A stretch of 64,000 nt of DNA from Limnanthes douglasii subsp. nivea (GCA_036936605.1 JAUPFV010000005.1:6904345-6968344), one strand, 5' to 3'. Positions 1-11,639 are shown, numbered from the stretch's first letter. Translations and numbers: made by a program. The notes: generated by a model from the letters alone, not told the origin.

Positions 1-2517
1 GACACTGTGTTCTCAAGAGCAATCTTATCACTGGTCAAGTTGTGGATAACTTGATCCTTGGCCTTGGTCTCCTCTTTCGAAGAGTGAGATCTTTCTCCAA
101 TCCGGACAACTTCTCCCGGAGATCCTTAATGGTGTCTTCTAGAGTGGCAACTTGTGTGGTCCACCCCTCTTGGTTCTTCTTCAGCTCTTCGTTTTCCCCC
201 TTTATAATATCAGCATGTTGGGTAGCAGTAAGAAGGTCATCAGATAGCCTTTCCTTATCAGACTTGAGGTCTTTGATAATGTCTGCCTGACTTCGAACTT
301 GCTTCTCCAACACAAGCACCGGATGAACATTGCTTAATAAAGAGTGAGCTATAACGCCCCTTTCACTTGAAACAGTAAAGGTCTTACCATTAAAAGTGAC
401 GGTGTTTGAAGTACTCGGAGGGAGATAAGGCCCAGCAAAATCATCTCTGGGGAGGTTGATAAAGTACTCACCAAGCCCACCAAGACTAGTGATGTCTACC
501 CCATCAATGCTAAGACCTCCCCCTTCGACCTTATCTGTTTGAAAGTCACCAGGTATCTTCTCTACTTGTCTTGGGTCAGTGGGATCAACTTGGGGGAGAG
601 GCTCCGGAGGCCGAAGAGAAAGTTCATCACCCTTAGAGGTCTTCTTCTTCTTGGCCTCCCTGTCTTTGCTTTCAGCTCTCCGTTTATGGTCTCTTTTGGA
701 ACCCCTTGGGGGATTTGGGGAGTGAACTTCTTGCCTAACACTCTCCTGCTCTACCGCTTCCAAGAGATTAGCATCAATCGGGCTTGGAGCTGGCCCCTCC
801 GGATTTGTTAAAGCAGCTTCCTCCACCTCGGCAGGGTCCGTTCCACCTACCACTTTCTTGCCCTTCTTCTTTTTGCCTTTCATCTTACTCGGGGCCTTTG
901 CCGGGCCTGGCAAGTAAAGTGTTCCATCCGGTTCATGTGTCCTCTTGAGCACTACATCCGGAGGGGGTTGGGTGGTGAGCTCTTCCCTGGTTAAGTCCCT
1001 TCGGCCAGTAGTATTCCAGAGGTGAGACCTTGCTAAGTTGCCCCCCGTGAAGGCATCGTGGAACCGGTTTCCCCACCTTTCAGCAGTCCAAGCGTTGATC
1101 TTGGTGCAAGTGGTCTACCCGGACTTTAGATAGTCATTGAAGTCCTTGGGCAGTTCTGCTAAGAAGAAGACAAAGTCAATCAATTTAAACAAATTTGATA
1201 AAAGAAGAGATAAAAATATAAAGTAGGAGACTTACAATCACTCCTCCATCTGCTGGTGAGGAGACTTGGGTTGACTCCGACCTTGATTTTCTTCCCGTTC
1301 TCCCACACACCACTCATGAACAGGAATTGAGTCCTCCAATTCCTCTCCAACTCTAGCAGGTCATCAACAACTTTGAAGTTATCCCCCATATTGAAGTGGT
1401 AGAAGGGGATGTGGTGGTTTCCGCAGAGACTGGCCACAGCAGCAAACTCCTCCATTGGTAGAGGAATCCCGGAGAGCCTAGAAGCCATAATGCAGGCCAT
1501 GAGGGTGTACCAAGCATTGGGACTCAGCTGGCTCGGACACAGCTTTATCAGATGAAAGTATCTGACAATTTCTAGGTCCAAGGGGAATCTGAGCCCCCAG
1601 TTAAACAACTCCGTAAAGATAACTATCTCGCTCAGCTTGCAATCTATGGGAGTTTCGGGGGTGATATGGATTCTTATCTTCATATTCTGTGGAATTCCCC
1701 ACTTCGAACGCATCCGTCCCAATTCAGCTGTATGGATGAAAGCGTAGTTTATCTTTTCCAAGGCAAGGAGATACTTAACATTGACCTTGTGAAAACAAGG
1801 CCCTACCTTTCCCTCAAGACACTCCGGCAGATCCGGATGCCTCAAGCATAATGTTTCCTTGCCCTTCTCCTTTTGGGCAGCCACAGCACCACTAGTCTGC
1901 CCGGAAGGTTCAGACTCGAACGGAGCCTCTTCAATAGAGTCCTCCATTATTTCCTCCATAACTGAGGAAGGGTTTTCAGTTGTAGTGGTGAGAGGGAGGT
2001 TTAGATTTGGCTCAGCATGACTTCCGGACTGTTGCGCTTCAGTATTCTCTTGGTTCCTGGCCTCCGGTTGGGGCTCTGGTAGAGACATTTCTCTTCGAGG
2101 ACTTGAGTCAGTGCCCTCCGGACCGGACAGCTTTTCCTTGGGTGCTCTAATGGGTACTTCTGACCCAGTACTACTATCCTTGGCACCCGATTTCGAAGGG
2201 GTGCCCTTAGAAGCCTGCCCTTTGACCAGCCGGCCTTTTCTCCGTTCAACTAGCTTGTGAGGAGAGGTTTCGGCATCTGACCCATAGCTAAGAATTGGGA
2301 GGGTTTTTTAAAGGTGGTAACTGCTAAATCTGGTTCGACAACGGGTTCCGATTCTTGAACCGAAGAACCTGAGATAATAGGTGAAAGATTGGTTTGAAAT
2401 AACTTCTCCGGTTTGATGCCCTTTGTAGAAGAAGAACCCTGGTCTGACTCTGTAGCTGAAGTTACTGGTTTGTCGATGGGGGAAGTAGGTAAGCCTGCTA
2501 CAATGCGCCTTTCCCTT
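1..2517 (-). pseudogene. Element A antisense ORF (aORF), Tat-like Ty3/gypsy, two exons, broken
   Basis: Exon 1 lies about 2517-1236 and exon 2 from 1158 to beyond the left edge. Exon 1 carries the domain known as putative gypsy-type transposon (PF04195-like), seen around 1650-1280 as FTELFNWGLRFPL and LCPSQLSPNAWYTLM. Exon 2 is charged, with lysine-rich tracts near 650 and 880 and a coiled coil near 300-35. The intron has GTAAG at 1235 and ends at a double TAGCAG acceptor. Only the upstream AG avoids a stop at the junction. Damage: the N-terminal start block found in F and H is missing, frames shift near 2090-2250, exon 2 has a TAG near 1107 where B has CAG, and there is a frameshift near 80. 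The role of aORF proteins in Tat elements is unknown. Confidence 0.8.
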
Positions 2518-2614
2518 TAAACGACCTAAGTAAAAATTTATTTTTGAGAGAAAAAGCTTTGAGGATTTACAGAGTGAAAACGAAAGTGATGGTGAAACAG
2601 TAGAAAGTGTTTCA

Positions 2615-2621
2615 ATTTATA
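2615..2621 (-). promoter_or_regulatory. TATA-like motif upstream of the element A aORF
   Basis: Minus-strand TATAAAT in the context TTTACTATAAATT, between the aORF and the 3' LTR. The same motif occurs at the same place in elements F (47580-47586) and H (60307-60313), about 90-95 bases before the aORF ATG in those copies. Promoter function is inferred from this conservation. Confidence 0.45.
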
Positions 2622-2947
2622 GTAAATCTAAAAAAGGAATCTTGATTCCTAGGAGAATTCAAAAAGATTGGTAATGATTAAGAGACGGCGCTGATGTCAC
2701 CCTCATAAATGAAGAGGTTGCTTTTCGAAGAAGGTGGGTGCAAAATTCAAGATGAAAAAACGGCTGAAGCAACTTACCAAAAAGTGACACGTGTCCCATG
2801 AACTATGGCAAAAAACCGTTTGGATTCACAAAGCTTCTTCAGTCCGGATAAAGCCATAGCACAAGTCGAAAGACCTGTCCGGTTAAAACTACCCATGACA
2901 TCGGACTGTTTTTCAGGTTTTTGGCAAAGGTATTTGAACAAACACCT

Positions 2948-2961
2948 AAAAAAGGGGCTCC
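2948..2961 (+). other. Polypurine tract of element A
   Basis: AAAAAAGGGGCTCC sits directly before the LTR that starts TGATAAGTCC. The same tract borders the 3' LTRs of B, F and H. It is the expected primer site for plus-strand DNA synthesis and fixes the plus orientation of element A. Confidence 0.75.
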
Positions 2962-3367
2962 TGATAAGTCCGAATATTGCTACCTATCCGGACGGGGACA
3001 GTTCAGACTAAGATCACTGAATCGGACAGAATAGTTCGAACCCTTAGCTCATTGGACTATCCGAATTATGACTAAAGTACTTAAAAGCCTAAAAATTTCT
3101 TGACTAAGCAGCTTGCTCTTCTACTAAGAGCTCATGGGTCTTTGAACATCACCCGGGTCCATTAAACATGACCCGAAAACCCATAAAGCCCAAATGTAAG
3201 GGTATCAATACCCAACGACCTGCATTTAATATGAATAATGAAAATTAAATACAACCAGGCTGCTTAATTCTCCCTCTACTCTCTACTCAAAACATTAGAC
3301 ACACACCAACCTTCACAAACTCTAAACAAATTACTAAATTACCCTCAGACGAAAATTAACCACACCA
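2962..3367 (+). repeat. 3' LTR of Tat-like element A
   Basis: Starts TGATAAGTCC after the polypurine tract and ends ACCACACCA, matching the LTRs of B, F and H throughout (shared blocks include GACCCG with the CATGGGTCTTT region). It is about 406 bp. The TATA box of the family is damaged here (GGGTATCAATACCC instead of GGGTATAAATACCC). The downstream flank is copia gag, so A inserted into that older element. Confidence 0.8.
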
Positions 3368-4233
3368 GTATCCACCACGACTACTGCGATTGTTCTATCC
3401 ACCATGACTACCACGGTCGCTGGATCCACCAAGACCACCACAGTCGTTATATCCACCACGACCACCACGAACACCAGATCCGCCACGATTATTGTAACCA
3501 TAAGCTCCATGACCATTATGACCATCCCAACATCTTAAAACCAAGTTTATTGTTCATGATTAATGCACTACTGACAGGTTGTATTGTCTGTGATTTTTCA
3601 GTTTGAAGAAGTTTGGAAAAATATTCATGTAGAGATGATATCTCAAATCCAACAAGGATTTGAGATTTTGCACTTTCAAACTTTGAAGGAAGACTAGCAA
3701 GAAAACTTATGATAACCATTTGTTCTTGTTGCAATTGTTGAATTTTAATGTCAGTATTGAAGAGTAACAAAATATTAAGTCATTTGTAGATGCGTTTGAA
3801 CTTTATAAAATATTATGTAAGAGACTTATCTTGTTTTTCAATACGATAAAAAGATTTCCAGACATCATAAAATATGTAAAATATTACCTTTACCCGCGTA
3901 TAGAAATTCTAGATACTCCATTAACTCTTTAACATATTCACAATGATTAGCAGACTAGGTACCTCAATAGTGATTGTGTTTCGTATTTGAAGAAAAAAGG
4001 CGAGTATGATCACGTACCCAACTTTTGGTTGTGTCATCCGTATGAATATCTTGTGTAAAGTGATCATCTTTTTCTATATGTCATAACTATATACGAATCG
4101 TTTTACTCTAATCTAAATAATTGGACTCGTTCAAATTTTATTCTGTGATTTTTGTCATCACAGTAACCAAATCAGACATACTTTTTCTTTCTCCCATCTA
4201 GATTTTTTTTCGTTTTTTTATAGAAACCTTAAT
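3368..4233 (-). pseudogene. Ty1/copia gag relic (element I), cut by element A
   Basis: The minus strand reads as a copia Gag. It has an IEKQDKSLT-like block near 3830, then QLQQEQMVIISFLASLPSKF and AKSQILVGFEISSLHEYFSKLLQTE (3516-3770), then a glycine/arginine-rich tail with RGGRGG (3370-3525). Frames are broken and stops occur near the start. The 3' part is lost where element A inserted at 3367/3368. The gag lies just inside an initiator-Met primer site and its LTR, so this is the 5' end of a minus-strand copia element whose pol would lie beyond the left edge. Confidence 0.75.
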
Positions 4234-4246
4234 GGCTCTGATACCA
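4234..4246 (-). other. tRNA-iMet primer binding site of copia element I
   Basis: The minus strand reads TGGTATCAGAGCC, the usual plant copia primer site matching the initiator methionine tRNA 3' end. It directly follows an LTR end reading TTTTAACA. Confidence 0.85.
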
Positions 4247-4500
4247 TGTTAAAACGAAAAAATATATTTATTATAGACTGATAAGATCCGTACAAGTTAA
4301 AGCTATATATATAGGCTCTGAATATATTATTACATTATTCTAGTCTACTATAATAATATCTAGTCTACTATAATAATATATATAATAAATTATGTTTGAA
4401 TATTGACTATAAAAAACCATTTAGTCAATGTTTATTATTATTTTCGTTAATAATTATAAAAAAAACGTATTTTAGAAAGTGGTCATCGTCTTCTTACATT
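4247..4500 (-). repeat. Probable 5' LTR of copia element I
   Basis: The inner edge, TGTTAAAACG on the plus strand, abuts the primer site. The region is very AT-rich with a tandem TCTAGTCTACTATAATAATA duplication near 4340-4380. The outer edge is not determined, because no second copy is in the window. Confidence 0.5.
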
Positions 4501-5115
4501 TATTACCATATATCTTGCTCATATTTTCTCTTTGATGGTGGCAAATAGTTGTTTGGTCATAAATCACTTGTATAGGTGTGATGTATACTTACTGCTTGAT
4601 CTTAGTGGTATGATCTAATTTGTTGTTGGCGACTGGGTCTTGAGTGTTTTAATATGGTAAAATACTTGATTTTACTATTCAAGCTTGGTTAAAAAATTGA
4701 TTGGTTTTCTAAATAACATATTTTAAGTGACTTTTGGTTCCTACATGCGGTACCAATGCTATGTTGTGATTTTGTTCAACCAAAGGATATACGAGTCAAA
4801 CAAGTTAAGTAAGATTTGAGGATGATTATAAATTGATATTGAGAGAAGAAAATATAAAGGAAGATGATGCACAAATAATGTTGAATAATCCTAGTATAAT
4901 CACGAGCTTTTAGAACATATTTCTTATTTATGGTTGGCTTACAATTATAACATTTACATTTAGGGAAATGTCACACTAAGTACCTTCTCACCAAACTTAT
5001 TATCATCTAGTACCCGAACTTTCTTTTATGCATACTAAATACCTATCTTAGCAAACTAATTCTTTTTTAATACCCAACTAATATTTTCATTCCTGAAATA
5101 CCCTCAACATTTGAC
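4501..5115. other. AT-rich intergenic sequence
   Basis: No coding region is supported. The last 150 bases repeat a loose phrase of the form TAGTACC-GAACTT / TACTAAATACC, which directly borders the minisatellite and may be one arm of the mobile unit that carries it. Confidence 0.5.
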
Positions 5116-5697
5116 TATGACGCTAGACAAGTTGTACTTATGACGCTAGGCGAGTTGTACTTTCCTAAATAATATGACGCTAGACGAGTTGTACTTATGA
5201 CGCTAGACGAGTTGTACTTGCCTAAATAACGCGAGATGTTCATTGACTATGACGCTAGATGAGTTGCACTTGCCAACATCATGTGAAATGTTCGTGTAAT
5301 ATGACGCTATATGATTTGCACTTGCCTTAATCACGCGAGATGTTCGTGTAATATGACGCTAGATGAGTTTTACTTCTCCAAAGGACGCGAGATTTACGTG
5401 TACTACGACGCTAGATGAGTTGAACTTGCCAACATCACGGGAGATGTAAGTGTAATATGACGCTAGACGAGTTGTACTTGCCTAAATAACGCGAGATGTT
5501 CCTTGACTATGACGCTAGATGAGTTGCACTTGCCAACATCACGCGAGATGTTCGTGTAATATGACGCTAGATTACTTGCACTTGCATAAATCATGTGAGA
5601 TGTTCATGTAATATGACGCTAGATGAGTTGAACTTGTCCAAAGCACAAGAGATTTACGTGTACTACGACGCTAGATGAGTTGAACGCTAGACGAGTT
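5116..5697 (+). repeat. 52-bp minisatellite with five-monomer higher-order repeat
   Basis: About eleven head-to-tail units start TATGACGCTAGA and run 52 bp. Type order from about 5190 is TGTACTTGCC, GCACTTGCCAAC, GCACTTGCnTAAATC, TnCTCCAAAG, GAACTTGCCAAC, then the same series again. This gives a 260-bp higher-order period in two copies. The left edge has short units of about 23-35 bp, and the last unit is broken. Units touch each other, so there are no spacers. Confidence 0.9.
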
Positions 5698-6734
5698 AAA
5701 AAGGGTAATTTGGTAAAAAAAATGGCTTCTTAATATTAGTCTAAAGGGTCTCATATTTAGTTACTTATTAAGAATTTCATACTTGGAAAGATATTTTCTA
5801 ATACTTTTCTCTTATATTTATTACATAATAAATAACTATTATGTTACATGTACTAACATTAATATTAATATGATAAAATAATTTAATTAATGATGTTCTC
5901 AAACTTTTTATAAACTAATACTCGGTAACATAAACAAATACCAATGCTTCCCTGAGCTTATCTGAATACTTTATAATGCTATAGATAATGTAAATTAGAA
6001 TTCGAGCCTTCTAGTAGCTCAACTTTAACCATATTACAAATTCAAACCTCATCAAAATCACTGTTGTGACTCTAATTTTTTTTTTTAAGTTCCTTTAGTG
6101 ATTTCAATTGATAAAGCATATTGTAGTGGATTATTAGAAGCTGAAGCAATAAGGAGATTATAAATTTTAAATGCGATAAGAAGGACTTCATCATGTATAA
6201 TTTTTGTTTGAGTACACGACCTACAACTAATAAGAGGATAACCAGTTCGGTTTTCATCAAAAAATATCTTTCAATAAATATTCGGGGAGCTATCAAATTT
6301 TAGAACCAACGAGACGTTTGATGGTCCAACGAATTTGATTGGACAACTAACATGCTATAAGAACGAAATTTATCTATTGATACAGGATTTATATTCCACA
6401 TTACTGTAACTTATATAAAAATATTAGAAAATGAAAATTATACGTGACTTGGGTATGAGTTGATTTGATTTATTATGTAAAACGGAAGTTCTCAGAAGAA
6501 AAAATACTAAAACAACGAGCCATTATATTTGCTCAACTCCACGACATAAGATTTATCATAAGTCCTTAAACCAACCCAAACTCATAAACATATAAATTAA
6601 AATAGTACTACTTTCACTTAGAGTCGCAACATCCCATGCATTAAATAAGATTCAAGTTCAACGTGACAATAGAATAAACCAACACTCCTACAACTTAAAG
6701 ATGTTCAGCTTCATCCAAACCAACGTTCAGCATA
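5698..6734. other. Intergenic sequence and 3' flank of ARF-a
   Basis: AT-rich, with no supported gene. From about 6569 to 6734 it matches the 3' flank of ARF-b (49585-49762) in blocks such as ATAAACATATAA and CATCCCATGCATTA. This shows that the ARF duplication included downstream DNA. Confidence 0.6.
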
Positions 6735-8164
6735 TCAAACAAGGATGTTCATTTTCAGCATATAACCCAAGATAAAAAAGAGGTACAACTTAAGAATCAG
6801 TTTCACCAGTGAGTTGATTAGCTGCTCGATGGGAATGTGCGTGCCAGAAAGACTAAACAGACGTGTTATAGAATTGTTTTCATCAGGTTTTTCAGCGTCT
6901 GAAAGATCAGATGCTCCATATTGATCATGCCTGGCTCCCTGTACGCCAATCGTGGGCGTAACCGGATGATGATTGTTTTCGGGCAAAGACGGCTGTCCCT
7001 TTGACGGACAGGATGCCGAAAACTCTATTTTGGGTGTGTCTGGTATTAATTTAACTTCCCATGGGTTGACCTGGTTCAAGTTTGGAACCAAATCCGGTTC
7101 GTCCCACACAACCTGAAAATTAATTACACATTCATTCGCTGTTCGATGAAAACTTAATCAATCAAGACGCTAAAATACTAATGGAAATTGAATAAAACCT
7201 GAAGTAGATTCCAAGAAGAATCAGGCCACCGTGGATTAGCAACCTGAACAGCTGAAACAGTTCCCTTACGCAAACTGATAAATTGTGAATCCTTGGATTC
7301 AAAGGCCTTTCTGAACCTCAGCCCGCTACGCCAGGGTACTCTCAACGCGGTCTTAACAACTTCCTCCTCTACACAAAACGCAGACGTATTTGGGCGTGGA
7401 TAGTAAAATACATCAAATACTTGGCCGCTAGTAGCTGATGCCATGGCCTGCCTTACTGCCTCAGCTTTCTCTTCATCCCCTCTGCCAAACCTGATTGCGT
7501 CTCGTTCTGCTCGACGGATCCCTACACGGAGATCTCCGTTTTCAGATTTCAAGAACAAGATTGTATCTCCTGCGACTAGCTTTTTCTTCTTGACAAACGA
7601 CCTCCACCCAGTTGTTAGCATATGTCTATTTGCTTTTTTGCTGTAAGTATGTCCCAATGTCCATGTTTTACAGTGGATGTCTTTTAACACTAGCATCTGG
7701 ACAGACCGATCAGCCTTGTAGTCCAATGGAGGAAAGATCCTTTCTGCACCAGACCGTGGGACAGTTAATGCTCCAACGTAATTCTTGATGTCAGCGTCTG
7801 ATGGAGTCAGAGTTTTAGCAAAAGAAGAACCTGAATTCTCCAAAGACCGGCTTCCGGATCCTAAAACGCCGGTGTCTTTAAAAACGACAGGGTGGTTGTC
7901 GTTTTGCAGAGGATTTAGCCTGATTTTAGCATAGACTTCGTCGGTATCAGGCTTGGCAAGAAATTTCACCAATTCAACGCCACAGAGGATTTGCGGCGGA
8001 TAACGGCGGCCGGGGAAATCGTTGGTGGTGTTAAGTTGCGCATGTTCGATGTGACCTTGTGGGAAGTAGATAGCCGTGGAGTTAACTGTCGGGATATGGA
8101 CCATTGATCCTGCACATGCATGCCACAGTTGCGAATCCACACTCTTTTCTTTTTCTTCTTTCAT
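6735..8164 (-). CDS. ARF-a: auxin response factor 10/16-like, short form, two exons
   Basis: Exon 1 is 8164-7199 and exon 2 is 7112-6735. The 86-bp intron (7198-7113) has GT...AG ends in phase 0, just before the family motif V-WDEPDL. The product is about 447 residues. It is a nuclear transcription factor by family. The N-terminus LWHACAGSMV and YFPQGHIEHAQ is typical of class C ARFs. The B3 domain runs about residues 115-220 (SFAKTLTPSDA to GDLRVGIRRAERDA), followed by the ancillary domain with FDVFYYPR and FCVEEEV. Exon 2 keeps NPWEVKLI and the miR160-encoded VQGARH. Relative to ARF-b, the end is frame-slipped and runs past the old stop into former 3' flank. There is no PB1 domain; usual ARF10/16 length is near 700. 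B3 contact positions are altered. It may still be expressed, but its function is uncertain. Confidence 0.85.
6928..6948 (-). promoter_or_regulatory. miR160 target site in ARF-a
   Basis: The plus strand here begins TGCCTGGCTCCCTGTA and matches mature plant miR160 at 20 of 21 positions from memory. The one change (position 17, T to C) becomes a G:U wobble in the mRNA-miRNA pair. It lies in exon 2 and encodes VQGARH, the known position of the miR160 site in ARF10/16/17. Cleavage is inferred from the family. Confidence 0.85.
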
Positions 8165-8749
8165 TTTCTCTGTCGAATTGACGAGAAAGATAAAACCAAA
8201 TGTTTTGAAATAAATAAAGAAAGAAGATCAAGATTTTGATTTTCTGTATGAAGTTTCGTAAATTAAAGTGAAAAATAAGAATAAGCAAGTTTACAAATAT
8301 ATAGTAAGTTGTAGTAAATGGTGGCGAAGCAGTGATGAGAAATGAAAGCGCACGTTAGATGGAAGGCGTTAGCTCACTATCATAAAGATATTATTGACGG
8401 AATGATAAAAATGACACATTTGATAAATTTAAAAGTTGAAAAGTTTTAATTGAAAAAATCGTAGAAAAGTTAAAGATACGAGAATGTATGATGGCTTAGA
8501 ATTTTGTAATAAATTGTTTAATAAATATTATGGTTAGTAAGACATTTGTGGGTTCATAAAAAAATATTCGTTAAGAAAATAGTGTTGCTCAAAGGACGAA
8601 TATAATGTTGTTAAGCAAGAGGCGGCATTTTTTTATAGCGACAACTGAGTTGTTTTTTCAACGTAAATTTTTGTGTTTTCATAAATCTCGTATAGGTCGG
8701 TGATGCTGGTTTTCAGCCTCGAATCTTGTTAAGAGTTTGGAAAGCTAGA
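8165..8749. other. 5' flank of ARF-a and intergenic DNA
   Basis: The first 120 bases (5' UTR and promoter side) match the flanks of ARF-b and ARF-c in blocks such as AGATCAAGAT and GTAAATTAAAGTGAAAAAT. The rest is AT-rich without a supported gene. The left relics of element J begin near 8750. Confidence 0.6.
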
Positions 8750-9420
8750 TCGATACAATTATGTGGGTTATAATCATAGACCACCGTAAAGATGATAAAG
8801 ACGGGAATTCCATTATTTCGTTTGTGGAGTTTGTTGTAGGAAAACTCAACATGATAAAGACGGGAATTCCATGCTTTCATGTGTTCGGAGAGCTTTGTAG
8901 CAACATGTTTTCTAACGTTCGATTAGTTACCTCGGTTTGGCCGTTTGTCTGCGGGTGATACGCGCTGCTAAAACTCAGCTTATGTTTTATGTTTGTAAGG
9001 CGCCATAAATTCCTCCAAAAGTGCCCGAAAACCGCGTATCGCGATCAGAAACGATACTCAGGGGTAGGCCATGTAAGTGGTAGACCTCTCAAAAGTATAA
9101 ATTATCAACATTCACAACATCTGTGGTAATCTTGCTTCTTTGCGTTCTCAACAGTCCGGAGAGGAAATCCATGATGACGCTTCGTCATGGTCCATCTGGT
9201 ATTAGGAGTGGTAAGTATAGACCTGCGTTGGAGGACGTGCCTTTTACCATCTGGAAAACCACACAACCAGCTGCAAAACGGATATTATCTCTCCTCAAAT
9301 GCGGCCATAAGAACTGACTCGATACAGAGTGAAGAGTTTGATCTCTACCACCATGCCCCTCGTTGTGTCTTTCATATACAATAAGTAATCTCAAACTACC
9401 TTGAGGAATACATCGTAAGT
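8750..9420 (-). pseudogene. Element J integrase relic (Ty3/gypsy, possibly chromovirus)
   Basis: The minus strand shows the zinc-binding H..H..C..C part of an integrase: ERHNEGHGGRDQTL, then SSQFLWPHLRRDNIRFAAGC, then KGTSSNAGLYLPLLIPDGP (9394-9185). It is followed by core pieces RNLWRL, KLSFSSAYHPQTNGQTEV and NRTLEN near 9000-8880 in shifted frames. Stops and shifts make it non-functional. Gene order with J protease, RT and gag to the right gives a minus-strand element. Confidence 0.8.
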
Positions 9421-9659
9421 TACCTTTTCAGAGGTAATCGTTGTTCACTACAAAATCTATTCTCAAACCTGCCCTAACATCCTCCATAATGGAACTAAAA
9501 TATGGATCGATGGCAACGAGATCCTTCATCATCTCGTATCTCACAATATCTCCTTCCATACGAACCATCATACTGCGTCAGCTCAGTGCATCAGCTACAC
9601 GGTTAACTACCCCCTAATTTTTCTTAATAGAAAAGGTAAATTGTTGAGTAAATGTTTCC
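9421..9659 (-). other. Element J RNase H to integrase spacer
   Basis: Falls between the recognisable RNase H and integrase pieces of element J. Decayed; no separate gene is seen. Confidence 0.4.
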
Positions 9660-10760
9660 CAACGCGCATATCATGAAGGAAACTTCTGACTCTGCAGATG
9701 CTTCAAGGAATCATGGTCGGTGTACAGTACAAAGTCGTTATAGGCCAAGTAGGAACTCCAATGCTTCAAAGCACGCACCATTTCTAAAATTCCTTTTCAT
9801 AGGTGTTGTAATTGAGTTTTTCTCCACTTAACTTCTCTTTTAAGTATGCTACATGTCGGCCTCGTTGGATGAGTACAACTTCAATGCCCAGTTCAGACAC
9901 ATCACAATGTATTTCAAACCCTGTAGAAAAATCAGTTAGAACCAGAATAAGTGAAGTGGTTAGTCTTACCTTAATCTCTTCAAACACATTAGTTACCTCA
10001 GGGTTCCATCAAAACATCTTGCTCTTCATACAATCTATAATATGAACCATGACAGTACTGAAGTTATAGATGAACCTCCTATAGAATGAAACCAGCCCAT
10101 GAAAAGAACGGACTTCTGTGATAAAAGAAGGTATAGGTCGCTCACGCACTGGAGCTACGTTTGAATTATCCACGGACAAACCATCCTTTCAAATGACATA
10201 CCCAAAGAATAAAATAAATTTGTAAGTGGTGGAGGTACAGTTCTTCATAAAACTCATATTGTCTCAAAACGACTAATATTTCCTGTAAGTGTTAGGGGTG
10301 CAGTTCCTCCGTACTATTATATATCATAATATCATCAACGTACATAACCAAAAAATTGCCAATGAAGGGACAAAATATTTAATTCATAACCCTCATAAAC
10401 GTGATAGGAGCATTGAAAAGGCCGAATGGCATGACCATCCACTCAAACAGACCTTCTCTGGTCTTAAAGGTTGTCCTCCACTCATTTTCCATGTGAATAT
10501 GAATTTGATGATATCTGCTCTTCAAATCCAGTTTCCTAAACGTTGTAGACCACTCAACGGATGCAATAAATCATCAAATCTAAGGATTAGGAACCGATAC
10601 CTTAGTGCAATTTTATTAATACCCCGACTATCCATGCACATCCTCATTAAATCATTCTTCTTTGGTGTTAGTAGTGCTGGAACTACACAAGGACTGAGGC
10701 TCTCATGTGGCATTTACTGAATAGTACTTCTACCTATCTGCGGAGCTTCTCATACTCCTT
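9660..10760 (-). pseudogene. Element J reverse transcriptase and RNase H relic
   Basis: RT pieces on the minus strand: [31 protein letters not shown], and [18 protein letters not shown] (10713-10522). RNase H start (9987-9784): FEEIKVRLTT, LVLTDFSTGFEIHCDVSELG, HVAYLKEKLSGEKLNY. The wording is like Ty3/gypsy chromoviruses rather than the Tat family that fills the rest of the window. Many stops and shifts are present. Confidence 0.8.
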
Positions 10761-11214
10761 GGACTCCTCTGGTAGTGTGGCTGGTTTGGCAGACTAGCAC
10801 CCGTTACTATGTCAATCTAGTGGTGGATATCTCTTAATGAAGGTAGACCTGTAGGAAGATTATCGGGCAACACAACAATATATTCTTCTAATAGCCGGCG
10901 AACACGCTCATGTATCCCAATAAACGGATCATCATCATATTCTTTAACCACCAATAGATAAAAAATTAATGTATCACTAGCATGCTCTATAAATTATTTA
11001 CGAGATAAAAAGTTCTTACTTGACTGATGTGATACAACAAGTATAGGTTTTTGAGTTACCTCTTTAGATAGTGTTAATACAAATCTAATGCTACTACATA
11101 TGAAACTATAACGATTTTTTTCTACCATCGTAACGACACTTCTATCGTATTGTCATAGTTGGCCTAACAATAAGTGACAAGTATCCATAGCGATGACACC
11201 ACACACTTTATCCT

Positions 11215-11500
11215 TATAATTACCGATAGAGAAAAAACCCCAGACATCTTTTAGAGATTGTTACGTCGCTCCCTTTCTTTAACCAGACGAGTTTGTAAGG
11301 GTTCGGGTGGTCTTCTCTTTTCAGGGCTAGCTTTTGCACAGCTTTTTCGAAAATCACGTTCTCACAACTCCATGAATAAAGAACGAATATACATATCTTT
11401 CCCTCGACAGTACAAGTTGACTGAAAAATATTTTTTCGCAGTCCGTCATCCCATTCACCTCTTAACTTAGGCGTAAAACATACAAGAATTAAAACCAATT
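11215..11500 (-). pseudogene. Element J protease relic
   Basis: One minus-strand frame reads KNIFQSTCTVEGKI, then SWSCENVIFEKAVQKLAL, then PNPYKLVWLKKGSDVTISKRC. This is the aspartic protease region of plant Ty3/gypsy Pol. The active-site D of the usual D-S/T-G is not intact (YSWSCEN), so the protein would be inactive. Confidence 0.7.
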
Positions 11501-11639
11501 CTTGTCAAACATCTCCTCTAATAATCGTGTTCGTCTGAACCTTATCAACAATATCCTTCAGTTCCTCATCAAACTATGGTTCACCTTCCAGATTGAAATC
11601 AACAACTCCGATGAACAAACCTCTCAATTGTTGTGGTTG

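Noticed and set aside
3334..3525. Valine-rich 63-residue ORF
   Set aside because: It is the wrong frame of the Gly/Arg-rich RGG tail of copia gag on the same strand.
5116..5697. CRISPR-like array
   Set aside because: Units touch each other with no spacers, the sequence is a eukaryotic minisatellite, and no cas genes exist in the window.
6072..6296. Leu/Ile-rich 74-residue ORF that could be a membrane peptide
   Set aside because: AT-rich sequence gives such frames by chance. It has no partner exon, no homologue I recognise, and no conserved copy near ARF-b.
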